Assembly: GCA_017163975.1 (NCBI GenBank) | Contig: JAFFSR010000353.1 | Location: forward strand, 3,504,501-3,568,500 | Source: Anastatus disparis | Lineage: Eukaryota; Arthropoda; Insecta; Hymenoptera; Eupelmidae | Direction of reading: 5' to 3' | Length of the DNA: 64,000 nt | Shown: piece after piece, positions 33,259-45,027 of the stretch | Numbering within the stretch: position 1 is the first letter of the stretch | Layout of the letters: every line of letters starts with the position of its first letter | The notes under the pieces: model-generated | What the model saw: only the letters and a program-made list of their open reading frames with translations | Told to the model about the DNA's origin: nothing | The model's database searches: none | Translations under genes and position numbers: made by a program

Positions 33259-33637
33259 GAGGAGGCCGTATAGCTCCATCCTTGTCTAATTTAATTTTTT
33301 GTTATTATTAATAAATTAAATATTGTTATACAAAAGTAAGGGTATAGCCCAATAGATTTCAGGACCAGCAAACGATCCTATTCTATGAAAAAATATGAAA
33401 TTTTCATTAGTTTCCAAGTGAGGTCTGAAACGGAATAACAGCTATCAAATTCAATTGTTTTTCCGTTTCAGACCTCACTCGGAAACTTATGAAAATTTCA
33501 TATATTTTCATAGAATAGGATCGTTTGCTCGTCCTGAAATCTATTGGGCTATACCCTTACTTTTGCATAACAATATTTAATTTATTAATAATAACGAAAA
33601 TTTAGATTAGACAAGGACAGAGCTATACGGCCTCCTC
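33259..33637. mobile_element. TTAA foldback MITE (379 bp) in the Helitron helicase
   Basis: Tips GAGGAGGCCGTATAGCTC and inverse, TTAA at 33255-33258 and 33638-33641. Dropping the element and one TTAA rejoins the helicase frame as EEYALSIINDIL. No ORF of its own. Confidence 0.9.
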
Positions 33638-33641
33638 TTAA

Positions 33642-34010
33642 TGCATATTCTTCACCTTTTTGTTGATTCATTTTTGGTAATATGATAAAAATAGATTTTA
33701 TATTTTTTATATAATTCTCGAGCGTTGATTGGATTGTGAAATGTACAAATGTAACTAAATAATTGACAAAGAGCTTTTGAAAATCGAGATTTACATGATT
33801 CTTCTAAACATTTATCCCATTCATCATCTATTTCAACTAAATTTCTTGCTTTTGCTGCTTCAAAGAATGTTGGGTATGTAATTCCATCAAAAGTTTCTAA
33901 GCTTTCAAAAGATGTCGCAGCTTTAAAGTGAAGCAGAAGTAATCTTAAAAAGAATCTTTCTCTTTGTTTTGAATGAACTTAATACATTCTGGTTAGAATA
34001 AGTTTCATAG
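33642..34010 (-). pseudogene. Helitron helicase, N-terminal region
   Basis: The minus strand reads ERFFLRLLLLHFKAATSFES, FDGITYPTFFEAAKARNLV, DDEWDKCLEESCKSRFSKAL and LCQLFSYICTFHNP. These blocks precede the Pif1 core in Helitron proteins. The rolling-circle Rep catalytic region that should lie upstream is not visible and is probably deleted. Confidence 0.75.
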
Positions 34011-34092
34011 TTTTTATTCTTTTCGTTTATGTTTTGTGTATTCGATTAAAAACATAATGTTGCGGTATATGAGAATAAAAGTAATTGAATGC

Positions 34093-34491
34093 TTAGGCGT
34101 TATTATATGATCTTATGCATCTTTTTAAATTATTACTTATAGAATTTCCCGTAAGTAGTTTCTTAATCTCTTCAGGATATTCTGGGTCTTCTCCTGATGT
34201 TATATTTCCTTGTTTACAACATGATGTAAATTTTATATTGCTTGACATTTCGAATGCAAATTGTCTAGCATCACAAAAATCACGAATAAAATTCAAATCA
34301 CCAATATTATTTTTTATGATATAATTTTCATTATTATTGGTCAATGTATCTTCAGCTATTTGGTAATAATTCAAATCATTTTGATTTTCTTTTGTTTTGA
34401 ATTTATCTTTGTTTTTTTTATAATAATTTTTATTTTTTACTGAAGTAATTAAATTATCATATTTTTTTAAATGTTTTTTCATAAGATTCAT
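34093..34491 (-). pseudogene. Helitron N-terminal domain fragment
   Basis: A 132-codon frame. Its second half (FCDARQFAFEMSSNIKFTSC, then LKRCIRSYNNA) fits the Helitron-like N-terminal domain, which normally has a Cys block followed by an IRSYN motif. The first half is Lys/Asn-rich. It is followed almost directly by helicase N-terminal sequence, so the Rep HUH nuclease has been lost. Confidence 0.65.
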
Positions 34492-34880
34492 TTAAACGTT
34501 TCAATATTTTGTGTTTGTTTTATAATTAATATTTTGTTCTCTTCTCTAAACCTTTATCTTTATTATATTTATAATACGATTTTTCACGAATGTGACTATC
34601 ATAGTTGTGATTTTGTTGATATGTGAAATTCTTATTTTTGTTTGAGGATTCTTAATTGTTTTTTAAGATCATTTTGGTTAGAAATTTGACTTTTTTGTTG
34701 CAATATATTAATAATTTTAAATTTTTCAATTGCAACTTTTATAATTTTTTAAAATTTTTTATCCCTTTTAAAATTATTTTCAAGTTTAGTAACTACAATA
34801 ACGTTTTGAGAATTTATTTGTTTTTCATATTGCGTTATATTTAAATTTTTCATAGAAACTTTTGTTAGTTTTAATAATTT
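34492..34880. other. AT-rich spacer
   Basis: No feature recognised. Frames here are Phe/Ile/Lys low complexity. Confidence 0.5.
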
Positions 34881-35040
34881 TTAACCGACTTTAAAAAGGA
34901 GGAAGTTCTCAATTCAATTGAATTTTTTTTATGTCTGTTACCTCATAACTCCGTCATTTCTAAACCGATTCAAAAAAAACTTTTTTTCATCTGATAGAGG
35001 ATGTCTGCAGAAAGGTCCCATACGTGTACTATAATTATTG
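34881..35040. repeat. Dispersed-repeat-like segment
   Basis: The CGACTTTAAAAAGGAGGAAG / TTCTCAATTC wording resembles a sequence commonly seen at insect repeat ends. I recall it as repetitive but cannot name the family. Confidence 0.35.
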
Positions 35041-35130
35041 GGCCAATATTCGGTTTGTGTGAGCAAATTATCAAATTAAGAAAAAGCAGATGTTTCATTT
35101 TCTCATTTATCTCCCTTATACTTCACCTGC

Positions 35131-35202
35131 TATACTCTCTCTCTCTCTCTGTCTCTCTCTTTCTCGCTCTCTCTCTGTCTTTCTCTTTCTCTCTTTCTCT
35201 CC
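35131..35202. repeat. (TC)n tract, 5' flank of LINE A
   Basis: Imperfect CTCTCTGTCT run that stops where LINE A coding sequence begins. Confidence 0.9.
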
Positions 35203-36335
35203 CCACTTTTATTCTCCATTTACATTAATGACGTTGCTGCCAACTTTCACTCGGGTGTACAACATTTGATATATGCCGACGACCTGCAAGTCTATGTACA
35301 CTTTCCGATTTCTCAACTTAGCACTTACACTAATCTTATGAGTGATCATTATGAGTGCTATTCTCTTTTAAAATTAGGCCTCCAGTAACCATCTGAAATT
35401 GAATGTTGACAAAACAAAGGCAATAATTATTGGCTCTTATTTTTACATTAATATGCTGTCTTCATCACCTATAACTGGCTTACCGTTGAACGGTGCTAAT
35501 ATTAAATTTGAATCCTCTGTTCGTAGCCTGGGAGTTTGGTAAGACAGTAAGCTTAACTGGAGAGAGCACGTTACTCAAGTGTGTAATAGGTCATTTTCTC
35601 TGCTTTACAGACTAAACTTCTTTAGAAAGAGCACTACGTTTGATCTTCGTATACATCTTATGAAAACACTGCTGTTTCCACTTCTGGATTACTGCTGTCT
35701 GGTCTACTGTGACCTCTCAGCTGAGCTTGACTTTACACTTCAGAGGATCATCAACTCTGGTATACGTTACATTTTCGGTGTAAGTAGGCATGAGCACATC
35801 TCTGCTTATAGGTTCTCATTAGGCTGGTTATCCACTGCGGGTAGAAGAAACTATTTTTCTGCTACATTTCTGCATAAGATGTTCTTATCTTGTACTCCAT
35901 CCTATTTGTATTCTATGTATCAGTGGAGCCGGTCGGTGAGGTCCTTAATGGGTGATGTGAGACCTTTGACCATTCCTTTTTCATTCACTGAGTACCGCCT
36001 ACGATCATTCCTAGTCACTTCCTCGCGGCTATGGAATAATCTTCCTGGGAACTTACGCAACTCATTCTCGCTCACGACATTCAAGACATCCTCATTTGCA
36101 CACTACCTTGCATCGGAGAGTGGACCTCTGCTTCATGCTAATTTATAAAACTGTTTTGTATTGTATTAATTTTATTGCTGTAGAGTTTGTTTTATTCTTA
36201 TATTTGCTTTATTATTGTTTTTCTTTACTGTTTATTATGATTATTGTGCTTGATATTATTTTTCTTAATTCTAATGTATTACTGTAATTAAGTGTACAAC
36301 ATAATGTACATATATCAAATTTGGTTATCAATCTA
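35203..36335 (+). pseudogene. LINE A: 5'-truncated RT and C-terminal region
   Basis: Starts abruptly inside RT at PLLFSIYINDV, then YADDLQVYVHF with the catalytic YADD box. After a frameshift the thumb and C-terminal region follow intact (35579-36145): CNRSFSLLYRLNFFRKS, FPLLDYCCLVYCDLS, SGIRYIFGVSRHEHISAYRF, LGWLSTAGRRNYF, SRLWNNLPGNLRNSFSLTTF. A short 3' UTR ends in TCAATCTATCTATC. Typical 5'-truncated non-LTR insertion, lying between two TC tracts. Similar in order to LINE B and to R1/Jockey-type elements. Confidence 0.85.
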
Positions 36336-36389
36336 TCTATCCCTCTCTCTCTCTGTCTTTCTTTCTATCTCTTTGTCTCTCTCTCTCTC
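36336..36389. repeat. (TC)n tract between LINE A and LINE B
   Basis: CTATCTATCC then CTCTCTCTGTCTTTC to TCTCTCTCTCTC. It is at once the 3' flank of LINE A and the 5' flank of LINE B. Confidence 0.9.
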
Positions 36390-37336
36390 GGTAAGTGGAT
36401 GAACATCTCATCTTTTGAGCTCCGATTTATTTTGTCTGTGAGTACTGCATTTTTTGCCCACGGGCGTTTTGTTACAGGCAATCTGCACGCACAAATTGCA
36501 GAGCTTCTTTAGATATATAAAGTGTCAGCTTTATTGGCTCTGCAATTAAAAGAAAATCTTATTTCCATCGGCCTCGCAACTTTTGAGGTTAGGTGCTCAT
36601 CATTTGGAGGTTAAGCACGTGTTGGCTTAGGAATTGTGGAGATTGTTAACGTTATTTGCGATCGTTTCCTTGCTGCCATTCATCTCTTGCTATATCGTAT
36701 GGGGTTAAGCAGTGGATAAGGAGTGAAAAAAACATTGTCATCGGGACACCGTGAAATTGCTAAGGTCTCTAGTATAGGGTTTTGAAGTACCCTTAAGTGA
36801 TATGTATCAGTGTCTGTGGAAACACACGTATGTTCATACTGTCAGACTCCTGTTGCTGTACCGGTGTTTTGATTGTGGAAGGACCTCACGTTTCCGTGCA
36901 GTGTGTATTATATATTAGTGCACACTCACGGTGGTACGTATTTTTCCTATAAATAACATCTAATTATTCGGCTCATTTTTATAAAATCTAATTTTAAACA
37001 TTTTTTTGAGGTTGTTTTTGGCGTGGCGATTTTTCAATTTTTGAGGTTATGTTCTGATCGATCAGCGCTCCAAGCGGCTTAAAATTGACCTACATTTTGT
37101 GGCTTTCTCTATTACCAAGTCAGCACGTCATGCTACCATCTGAGTGGGAATTTCCACTTCACCGACTGTCGACATTATTCGAAAATTCAGAAACTACAAG
37201 TGCACTCTGCAGAGCACAGATCGATCTAATTATCTTCATTTTTTATGAGCTCTGCAAACTACAATCTTGTGCTGTGAACTTATCCTTATTAAGGTGAGTG
37301 TTTAGTGTGTTGTGTGTCTTGGTGCGTTCAGCGAGT
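36390..37336 (+). other. LINE B 5' UTR (presumed)
   Basis: About 0.95 kb between the TC tract and the first ORF1-like ATG. No gene recognised. A near-full-length start is inferred from its presence. Confidence 0.5.
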
Positions 37337-38936
37337 ATGGTAGTTTGTTCCTTCTGTGGATTGGCAGTCTTACGCACAGATACAGCTCTTGTTTGCAAAA
37401 ATTGTACTTTGATCTACCATACTAAGTGCTGTGACAGTTCTTGGTTTCTCAGTGAAAATATTATTTTGTCGCACCAAAGAAAAGCTCCATAAAAGGAAAT
37501 TTACTGACGAGTGCCCACGTACGTTAGCTACTGATGACATAATCTCTACCTCTCCTCAGTCATTAGAACCCTCAATCCCCAATCAGTGCTCGCAAAAAAG
37601 GGGCGTGGCTTCTCCTAATCACTCTCTTGAGCCTTCGCCAAGGCGACGCTGTTGCTCAGAGTCAAGTTCTTCTCTCTCTTCTATTAATAGTGTAGTATTA
37701 GGAGTCGACTTACAACAAGTTGCCACCTCTAGGCTTCTCTTGACTCTCTTATATCAATCACTAAGCCCGTTAATATGTCGCTGCCTGAAGACCTAGCAGC
37801 TCTTGCTGCTGACTTAAATAGTAAGTTTGATTAACAAATGGCTGTCTCTAATAATTTGTTACAGCTGACGACTAAATTGTTGGAATCAAATAACAAAATT
37901 GCTGATGATGTTGGTGCTTTGTGGAGTGAACTCGGAGAGATTAAGCTCTCTTTTTTAGAGTTGGAGAGACGATATGATGAACTCTTCGATCGTTTAGACC
38001 AGCATATTGCCTCTTGTTCAACATCAAGTATGTCCTTACTACGTGATTCTTACGAAATACTTTTCTTGGGTATTCCCACTAGTGTATCTCTTGAAAACAA
38101 AGATATTGTGAAAATCATTTTGGAGGCCTTAGGGCTGCACTATGGAGTTTCAGTTCTTATTGAAACTTGAGAGTGGTTACTCACTATTTTAAGAGGAGGT
38201 CACGTATCTCTGTCCTTTTCTAATCAAAGCATTGAGTTTTTTACAAAAACTAATAACTTTAGCAAAAAATGAAGAGAAAGCCGCATCTCGTATCAAAAAA
38301 AGCAATATTTTCTTTGATGAGAAAGAATTAATTTTATTGCTTCGTTTTCAAGAAAACCTTGAAAAACTTAAATCATAGAGGTTAGGTTGAACAATTTGGT
38401 TTTTCAAGGTTTTCTTGAGAATGAAGCAATAAAATTAATTTTTTCTTATCGAAGAAAATATTGCTTTTTTTGATACAAGATGCGGCTTCCTCTTCATTTT
38501 TTGCTAAAGTTATTAGTTTTTGTAAAAAAATAATTTCTTTGATTAGAAAAGGACAGAGATACGTGACCTCCTGTTAATGGACACTGATCAGGCTGAGAGC
38601 TCTCAGTCTAAGAATTTTCGAGCTTTTGTTGCCAGATTTTCATCTGATGCTATTCGAGACAGTATCATTGAGGCATTACCTAAACTGCGTGATCTTACTG
38701 TTGCTAAACTTTTTGGCACAGGTGTTAATAGCAATATTTTTGCTCGCCCTATTTGGCCCAATCCGGTCTACACTCTGTTAAGGAAGGCATTTTCTGTATA
38801 TAAAAACCTGAACTATCTTCGCCCGATTGTGCGTAATTTAACAGTCTGCATGCATCCATCTAAAGACGCAGGATTAATTCCTATCACTGATGAGTCGCAA
38901 TTATCTGTACTTGAGCCAGCTAAGGAGAAGAAATGA
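37337..38936 (+). pseudogene. LINE B ORF1: PHD-like finger, coiled coil and RNA-binding region
   Basis: From ATG 37337: Cys/His finger CSFCG...CKNCTLIYHTKCCDSS of PHD type; after a frameshift a Ser/Pro-rich linker (SLEPSPRRRCC); a coiled coil (SNNKIADDVGALWSELGEIK); then ILFLGIPTSVS, a TGA stop at 38168-38170, and after the MITE NFRAFVARFSSDAIRDSI...LTVAKLFGTGVNSNIFARPI. ORF1 proteins of such LINEs bind element RNA. Omitting the MITE and one TTAA makes the frame continuous across the junction, so that insertion alone did not shift the frame's partner. Stop and frameshift leave it dead. Confidence 0.75.
38193..38573. mobile_element. TTAA foldback MITE (381 bp) in LINE B ORF1
   Basis: Tips GAGGAGGTCACGTATCTC and CAGGAGGTCACGTATCTC (inverted), TTAA at 38189-38192 and 38574-38577. 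Arms are near-perfect inverse copies with an AT-rich centre. Confidence 0.9.
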
Positions 38937-40921
38937 GGTCTCTTTGGTTCCCTTGCGACGAAAACTTGCACTTTTTAAAATTCCTCTTTCTGTCACAGTT
39001 CAAATGTCACATGTTTAAATCTATCTTCTAATTTACTTTCAAATTCTAATATTATTACTGATCATTCTTCTCATTTTAATTTAGAACAATTTCAGAATCT
39101 GGTGATCTCTCATGCAAATGTTAATAGAATCAAAACGCATTTTTCACTCATCGAGAGTCACATTACCTCTAATAAGACCAATATCTTTGCTATCACTGAA
39201 ACCTTCTTGACTGAGCTTGATGATAGCTCAGTGATCTCTTTAGATCATTATAACTTCTTTAGATTGGACAGAGTTGAGAAGGCTGGTGGTGAAGTCGGCT
39301 TTTATGCCCGTGACTTTCTTAAAGTGAAGTTTTTGTCTCAATCAGATCCTACTTTTGATAATACTGCTGAGTGCATTATAGCAGAGATTTCACTTGGTTC
39401 TGAGAAACTGATTTTTGCAGTGGTTTATCTGCGTCCTAAAGCTCTTCTTTCTGATGAATTTTTTAATATCCTATCTACATTTCTACCTTCTTATGAAAAT
39501 GTTGTTATAACAGGCGATTTTAATATAAACCTATTATGTCGAAATTACTCGTCAGATACTCTACGTTCAGTTATAGATTCATATGCTTTGTTAGTTCCTT
39601 CTGATCCTACACATCATACTCTTACTTCTGAGTATTCTTCACACTCTTGGATCGACTTATTTATCATAAATGACGAGAACTCCCTGTTATCTTATAATAA
39701 ATCATCAGCACCTTTCATCGCAGGCCATGACCGACCTTATCTCAATTACCTTTAGAACTTATGTACCACCAAATACATCAAAGAAACTCTATTATAGAGA
39801 TCTCTCTCTTCCATAAACTGTCAAATCAATTTTGTTGAATCTTCAACTTAATTCGCAAGTGAGCCTTGCATCTCCTGGTTCGAATATCGAACACATCAAT
39901 AGTTTAGTAAATGGTTTGTCTTCTGTCCTTGTTTCATCTTTTGATAAAAGTTCTCCTCCCAGGTGTCGTGACTTATCTATAAAGAAAAAACCATGGGTTA
40001 CGCCTTTAATTCGTACTAAAATGAAGGAGCGTGATAGAGCCTATCGCAATGCTGCTTATTCAGGCTCTGCTTTATCTATTGCCCGATATAGGAGACTTCG
40101 TGGAGAGGTCTCAAATGCTTTAGATACGGCCAAAAACGAATTCATTTCAAATCGCCTGTCTTCTTCACAAAATTCAACAAATCGATGGACAACTCTGCAT
40201 AAAATTGGACTCTCTAACAAAGCCTTACCCTCACCGCTTCAGTATTTTTCATCGGAAGCTCTATTATCTCACTATACGTCTATCTTGTCATCTTCTAATG
40301 CTTTAACCGATAGTAAGATAAATAAGGTGCTTGCTACACTGCTGCGTGGTGATCTTCCAGTTTTTGAGTTTTCCGAGGTCGATTGTGCTGCTGTTGCTAC
40401 TTCCTTACGTCTTGCTTCTTCTAAGGCAGTGGGGCCTGATGATCTTTCAATAGGCATGGTGAAAATTGCTCAAAATTCCTTAGCTCCTCAATTAGCCTCC
40501 ATTATTAATTAATCTTTGTCCTTTGGAATCTTTCCGGACACATGGAAGAGAGCTTTTCTTCTGCCATTGGCAAAATCAAATAAAATGGATTCTCCTTCGC
40601 AAACACGATCCATAGCAAAGCTGTGTGAAATTTCAAAGGTCTTGGAACAAGTGGTGCATTCAAAGCTCTATTCCCATATTGAGACCATTTCTCTACTTGA
40701 CTCCTTGCAGACAGGATTTAGAAAGTCAAATAGCACGCAAACGGCACTTCTTAAACTCTTACAAGATGCTCGTTTTGCAATAGATAAACGTATGATAACG
40801 TTATTACTGTTGTTTGATTTTTCGAAGGCTTTTGATACTGTGTCTCATGCTCGTCTTCTTCTTAAGCTTCGCTCTCTTAATTGTTCAGATCTTGTCATAC
40901 GTTGGTTCAGTTCTTATTTAA

Positions 40922-41317
40922 GGGGAATCCTCATACCGACATAGAGTTCTACCTTATCTACATTTAAATTATGAATTTCAATAAAAATTTAACTATTCAT
41001 GACTAAAATAGTAGGAGAGGCACATTCTTAATATGCCAAAGAATTTATTGCAACGTTAAAAGACAATATAAAGGCGAAAATAAAGGCGAAAACTGCTTCA
41101 TACGATTAACTTTTCAATGTAGTTATAAATAATCGTATTATGCAGTTTTTGTCTTCATTTTCACTTTCATTCTGTCTTTTGACATTGCAATAAATTCTTT
41201 AGAATGTTAAGAATGTGCCTCTTCTATGAATTTTATTCAAAAATAGTTAAATTTTTATTAAAATGCATAATTCAAATGTAGATAAGGTAGATCTCTGTGC
41301 CGGTATGCGGACACCCC
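40922..41317. mobile_element. TTAA MITE (396 bp) in LINE B RT
   Basis: Tips GGGGAATCCTCATACCG and GGGGTGTCCGCATACCG (inverted), TTAA at 40918-40921 and 41318-41321. Long inner arms are inverse copies. Different family from the 379-381 bp MITEs but the same target. Confidence 0.88.
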
Positions 41318-41613
41318 TTAAGGAATAGATACTATGCTGTTCCGGATCTGGATGGTCGAGTGGGCGAGTGGGTCTCTTGCACGGCTGGTGTCCCTCAAGC
41401 TAGTGTACTTGGTCCTCTGCTTTTCTTAATTTATATAAATGACCTTCCTTCGATCTTGAGCAAGGCACAACATGTCCTTTTAGCAGATGATCTTCAACTG
41501 TATCATTCTTTCTTTCCTGCTAAGCTTGAAAAAAAGATTGACGTTGTAAACCATGAGGTTGCTGCTGTTGTCAAATAAGCAAGAGAAAATGAGCTCACTT
41601 TAAACCCTACTAA

Positions 41614-42308
41614 CCAGGAGAGTGTCTGAGTTGCGGGTCTCAGATCTTGATAAAACTTTGGGATAAGTATTTAGGTACCAAAATATGAGTAAAGCCCCAG
41701 CGGTACGGTCTAACGCTTCGAAAAATTGAAATTATGGACGATTATAGTCTTATTTTTAGAAATATATGAAAAAAAGAACTCCTAATTAGAGTGTAAATAA
41801 TTCTGTCTAAAAATGTTTTTAATAAATCCACAATAACTAAAATGGACAGAAAAAGAAAGCTTTAATTTGATAGTTTCCGGATTGAAAAATAATAATTAGA
41901 ACTAAAGTTATGCTTGTTTAAAGTAAAGCAGCAAAAGAGTACTATAAATCACCATCCTTTAAAATTTAGACTATTTTTGGTACTCTCTTACAGCTCAACT
42001 TTAAACAAGTTTAACTTTAGTTCTAATTATTATTTTTTAATTCGAAAACCAGCAAATTAAAGTTTGCTTTCTCTGCTTTCATTTTATTTATTGTGGATTT
42101 ATTAAAGACATTTTCAAACAGAATTATTTACACTTCAATAGGAGTTCTTTTTTCATATTTTTCTGAAAATAAGACTATAATCGTCCATAATTTCAGTTTT
42201 TCGAAGCGTTAAACCGTACCGCTGTGGCTTTACTCATATTTTAGTACCTAAATACTTATCCCAAAGTTTCATCAAAATCTGTGACCCGCAACTCAGACAC
42301 TCTCCTGG
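41614..42308. mobile_element. PIF/Harbinger-like MITE (695 bp) in LINE B RT
   Basis: Tips CCAGGAGAGTGTCTGAG and inverse, TAA at 41611-41613 and 42309-42311. Shares the AGGAGAGTGTC tip and the TAA duplication with 26536-27199, yet the interior sequence differs, so the two are different families served by a similar transposase. Confidence 0.9.
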
Positions 42309-43074
42309 TAAGATGCAGGCTATCTTCCTGGGTAGTGAGCAGTATATAACTAGAATTGATCTGACGTCATATCCTCTTATTCTTGTTAACAATGTGTCCA
42401 TTCTTTATGTCGATGTTGTTAAAAATTTGGGTATCTGGATTAGTAGCATATTAAACTGGAACGAGCAAGTTAACTCAGTTGTTGGTCGCATTTTTGGAAC
42501 TCTACAATCTCTTAAGTTACACAGACATGCGTTGCCCAGTGAAGTAAGAAGGGCGTTGATCGAAGCCTTGGTCTTTCCAATTCTCGATTACTGCTGCGTT
42601 GTTTATGATGACATGCCGCAATCCTTGAACCTCAGACTCCATCGTGCCCTAAATGCATGTGTGAGATTCGTTCTTGGCTGTATAGGGAGACAGGATCGTG
42701 TCACTTCCTTTCGCCTCGAGCTGGGCTGGATGTCTGTTAAAGATAGGCGTCTTTATTTCAAAATGGCACTCGCTCATTCAATTATTTCTTATCAGAATCC
42801 GCCCTATTTAGCATCAAAATTCTGCCGTGCTAATTTCGATGTAACTGTTAGATCATCTAGTAGATTTTCTACGAGACTGCTTATCTGTCCAATTGTCCAA
42901 ACTGCTGCAATGCCCAATTCATTTGTATATTCGGCATCATCATTTATTAACAATAATATCGATGTTTTTCCTGATTTTGGAATAGGCTCAACTCGAGTTG
43001 TGAAAATATGCCTGATGAACAAATTGCTTGCTGCTGAGTGTACTGAATGGCATAACTCAGTGAACACTCGTTGA

Positions 43075-43762
43075 GTACACTTTTAGTTTATAGTGAAACT
43101 ACTTAGTTCTAAGTGTTTAAGAAGGGGCCGAACTATCTGTCTTTGTCTAATAGCGTTTTTCATCATTTATGTAAACATTATCCGGTATAACAAGAAAAAA
43201 ATATCAGCCCCCGCTAGATATTAGTATAATAAGTAAATTTTGTAATAACCAAATTTTTTCACTGCGTAGTTTTTGAATAATTAGAGACCTATCAAAAAAA
43301 GATAGGTTATATTCTAGATTGCTAGTAGGTCTCTAATTAGTCAAAAACTACGCAGTGAAAAAATTTGGTTGTTATTACAAAATTTACTAATTATACTAAT
43401 ATCTAGCGGGGCCTGCTATTTTTTTCTTGTTATACCGGATAGTGTTTACATAAATGATGAAAAACGCTATTAGACAAAGACAGATAGTTCGGCCCCTTCT
43501 TAAATTCGAATTATCTAAAGTACTGTTATATAGTTATTATTATTATTACTTATTATTGCATATCACTAATTCTATTATTTATTTTTATATGAATGTTGCT
43601 ATAAATTTCGTCTACTCGAGAGACATATTGTCTATCATATTATATATATTGTTACTTATTCTTTGTTGTTACTACTTATATAATTTTTGTATTTACTTAT
43701 GTAATTTCTGAAGAGATATACGGGGTTGAACCCCACGGTCTTAAATGAACCGTTTCAATCAA
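43075..43762 (+). other. LINE B 3' UTR and 3' terminus
   Basis: After the stop it carries MITE family A copy 2, AT-rich sequence, then the hairpin-like GGGGTTGAACCCC and TGAACCCCACGGTCTTAAAT (43727-43746). That motif recurs inverted at 50534-50553 near another LINE 3' end. The element ends in CAATCAATC against the TC tract. Confidence 0.75.
43121..43499. mobile_element. MITE family A, copy 2 (379 bp, TTAA duplication)
   Basis: Near-identical to 19818-20198 throughout, tips GAAGGGGCCGAACTATC, TTAA at 43117-43120 and 43500-43503. Lies in the LINE B 3' UTR, so it is younger than that LINE. Confidence 0.92.
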
Positions 43763-43811
43763 TCTCTCTCTCTCTCTCTGTCTCTCTCTTATTCTCTCTC
43801 TTTCTCTCCCA
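43763..43811. repeat. (TC)n tract, 3' flank of LINE B
   Basis: CTCTCTCTCTCTCTGTCTCTC run directly after the LINE B 3' end. Confidence 0.9.
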
Positions 43812-44119
43812 CTCTTACGTAAGCTTGTATATGTATACATGCATACGCAACAACTCTGTGCCGTTGAGCCTTATCTCTTTTCTCCTATACATTGCTTGGT
43901 ATAGTGTGCTAGTGCATGCCCATTATGAATTAATGATGAATTAATAATAAAAGTTAGGCGTAATTAGTGGATCTACCTATATTTGTGTTTTTAGTAAGGA
44001 AATCACTATAAAAATTAAAAAAAAAAAAAAAATTTCAACAAAAAAAACCGATTTTGAAAACATTGAAAGAAAAATTAAACATTGAAAATTAAAAAAAAAA
44101 AAATTAAAAAAAAATTTTT
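43812..44119. other. AT-rich spacer
   Basis: No gene. Rich in A-runs next to the inverted-repeat element. Confidence 0.5.
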
Positions 44120-45027
44120 TTAACAAAAAACGAAATTGCTTAAAAAAAATGCACTAAACAGCTACAAATAATTTATGATCTTCAATAATTATACGCATAC
44201 TACGCATCTAACTTAACACATGTGTAGCAAATATATTATAGATCATCTAATTATTTGTAAACAGCACAAACAAATTATATTTTTTTTAATTCACGAAAAA
44301 TATAAGGCTGATTCCATTCAGATTCATGTAGGCCGACACTGATCGAATTTTTTTTTTCTTCTAAGTAATAGAAATACCTTTTATTACGTATATGAAGATA
44401 AAATTTACCTCGTAAAACGCTCAAAAAAATTTTTTTTTTTACTACAGCAATTTTAGTGTAAGATGTAAAAACGAAAATTCAAAAATTGAAAATGAACCTC
44501 TACTTTTAAATGACTATAGCTCCGTTAATTTTCAACCCTTTTGGGCGTTCTTTTAACAGAAGTGTGCGGAATTCTGTCTAGTTTTAAATGCAATCTCGAT
44601 TTTTGTAATACAATTTGATCTCACTGAGTTATTTACAAAAAAACGAAAAAAACGATTTTTTTAAACACGATTTTCTCAAAAACTATTTTTTTTTTTTTTT
44701 TTAAATTTTTATATGATTTTATACATAAAAAATACTAACTTTTAAGGTAGGTGAGAATATGCGATTTTGCCTTATTTTTTTTTAACAGATTTTTAAACGT
44801 TTTTTTTATATTTTCGATTTTAAAACATTGATACCATGGCGCATCGTACTATTTTTCCAACTTTACGTGTTCTTACAACTATTTTTATGCTTCTATTTAT
44901 TAATATATCAAAAATATCAACAATGATCTTTGAAATAAACCCCGGATCGAATATTTTGATCAATTAGAACCAAAGTTATGACGATTTTAAGTTTAAAAAA
45001 AAATGCTAAAACTTTAAATAAATATGA
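44120..45027. repeat. Left inverted-repeat arm
   Basis: Reverse complement of 48075-48955. Inner end near ACTTTAAATAAATA. Confidence 0.85.

Larger units (their letters stand above)
39080..43074 (+). pseudogene. LINE B ORF2: endonuclease, reverse transcriptase, C-terminus
   Basis: Endonuclease (39102-39752): AITETFL, GGEVGFYARDF, VVYLRP, GDFNINLL, THHTLTS, SWIDLFII, AGHDRP. RT follows in pieces: SKAVGPDDLSIGMVKI, stop at 40510-40512, FPDTWKRAFLLPLAKSNK, LLDSLQTGFRKSNSTQTA, LLLFDFSKAFDTVSHARLL, WFSSYLR; after a MITE, GVPQASVLGPLLFLIYINDL and LLADDLQLYHSF (YADD weakened to LADD); after a second MITE, QAIFLG, LNWNEQVNSVV, FPILDYCCVVYDDM, RFVLGCIG and LELGWMSVKDRRLYF. Both MITE junctions rejoin in frame (SYLRNRYY and NPTKMQAIF) when one target copy is omitted. 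Other stops and frameshifts leave it dead. Confidence 0.9.
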
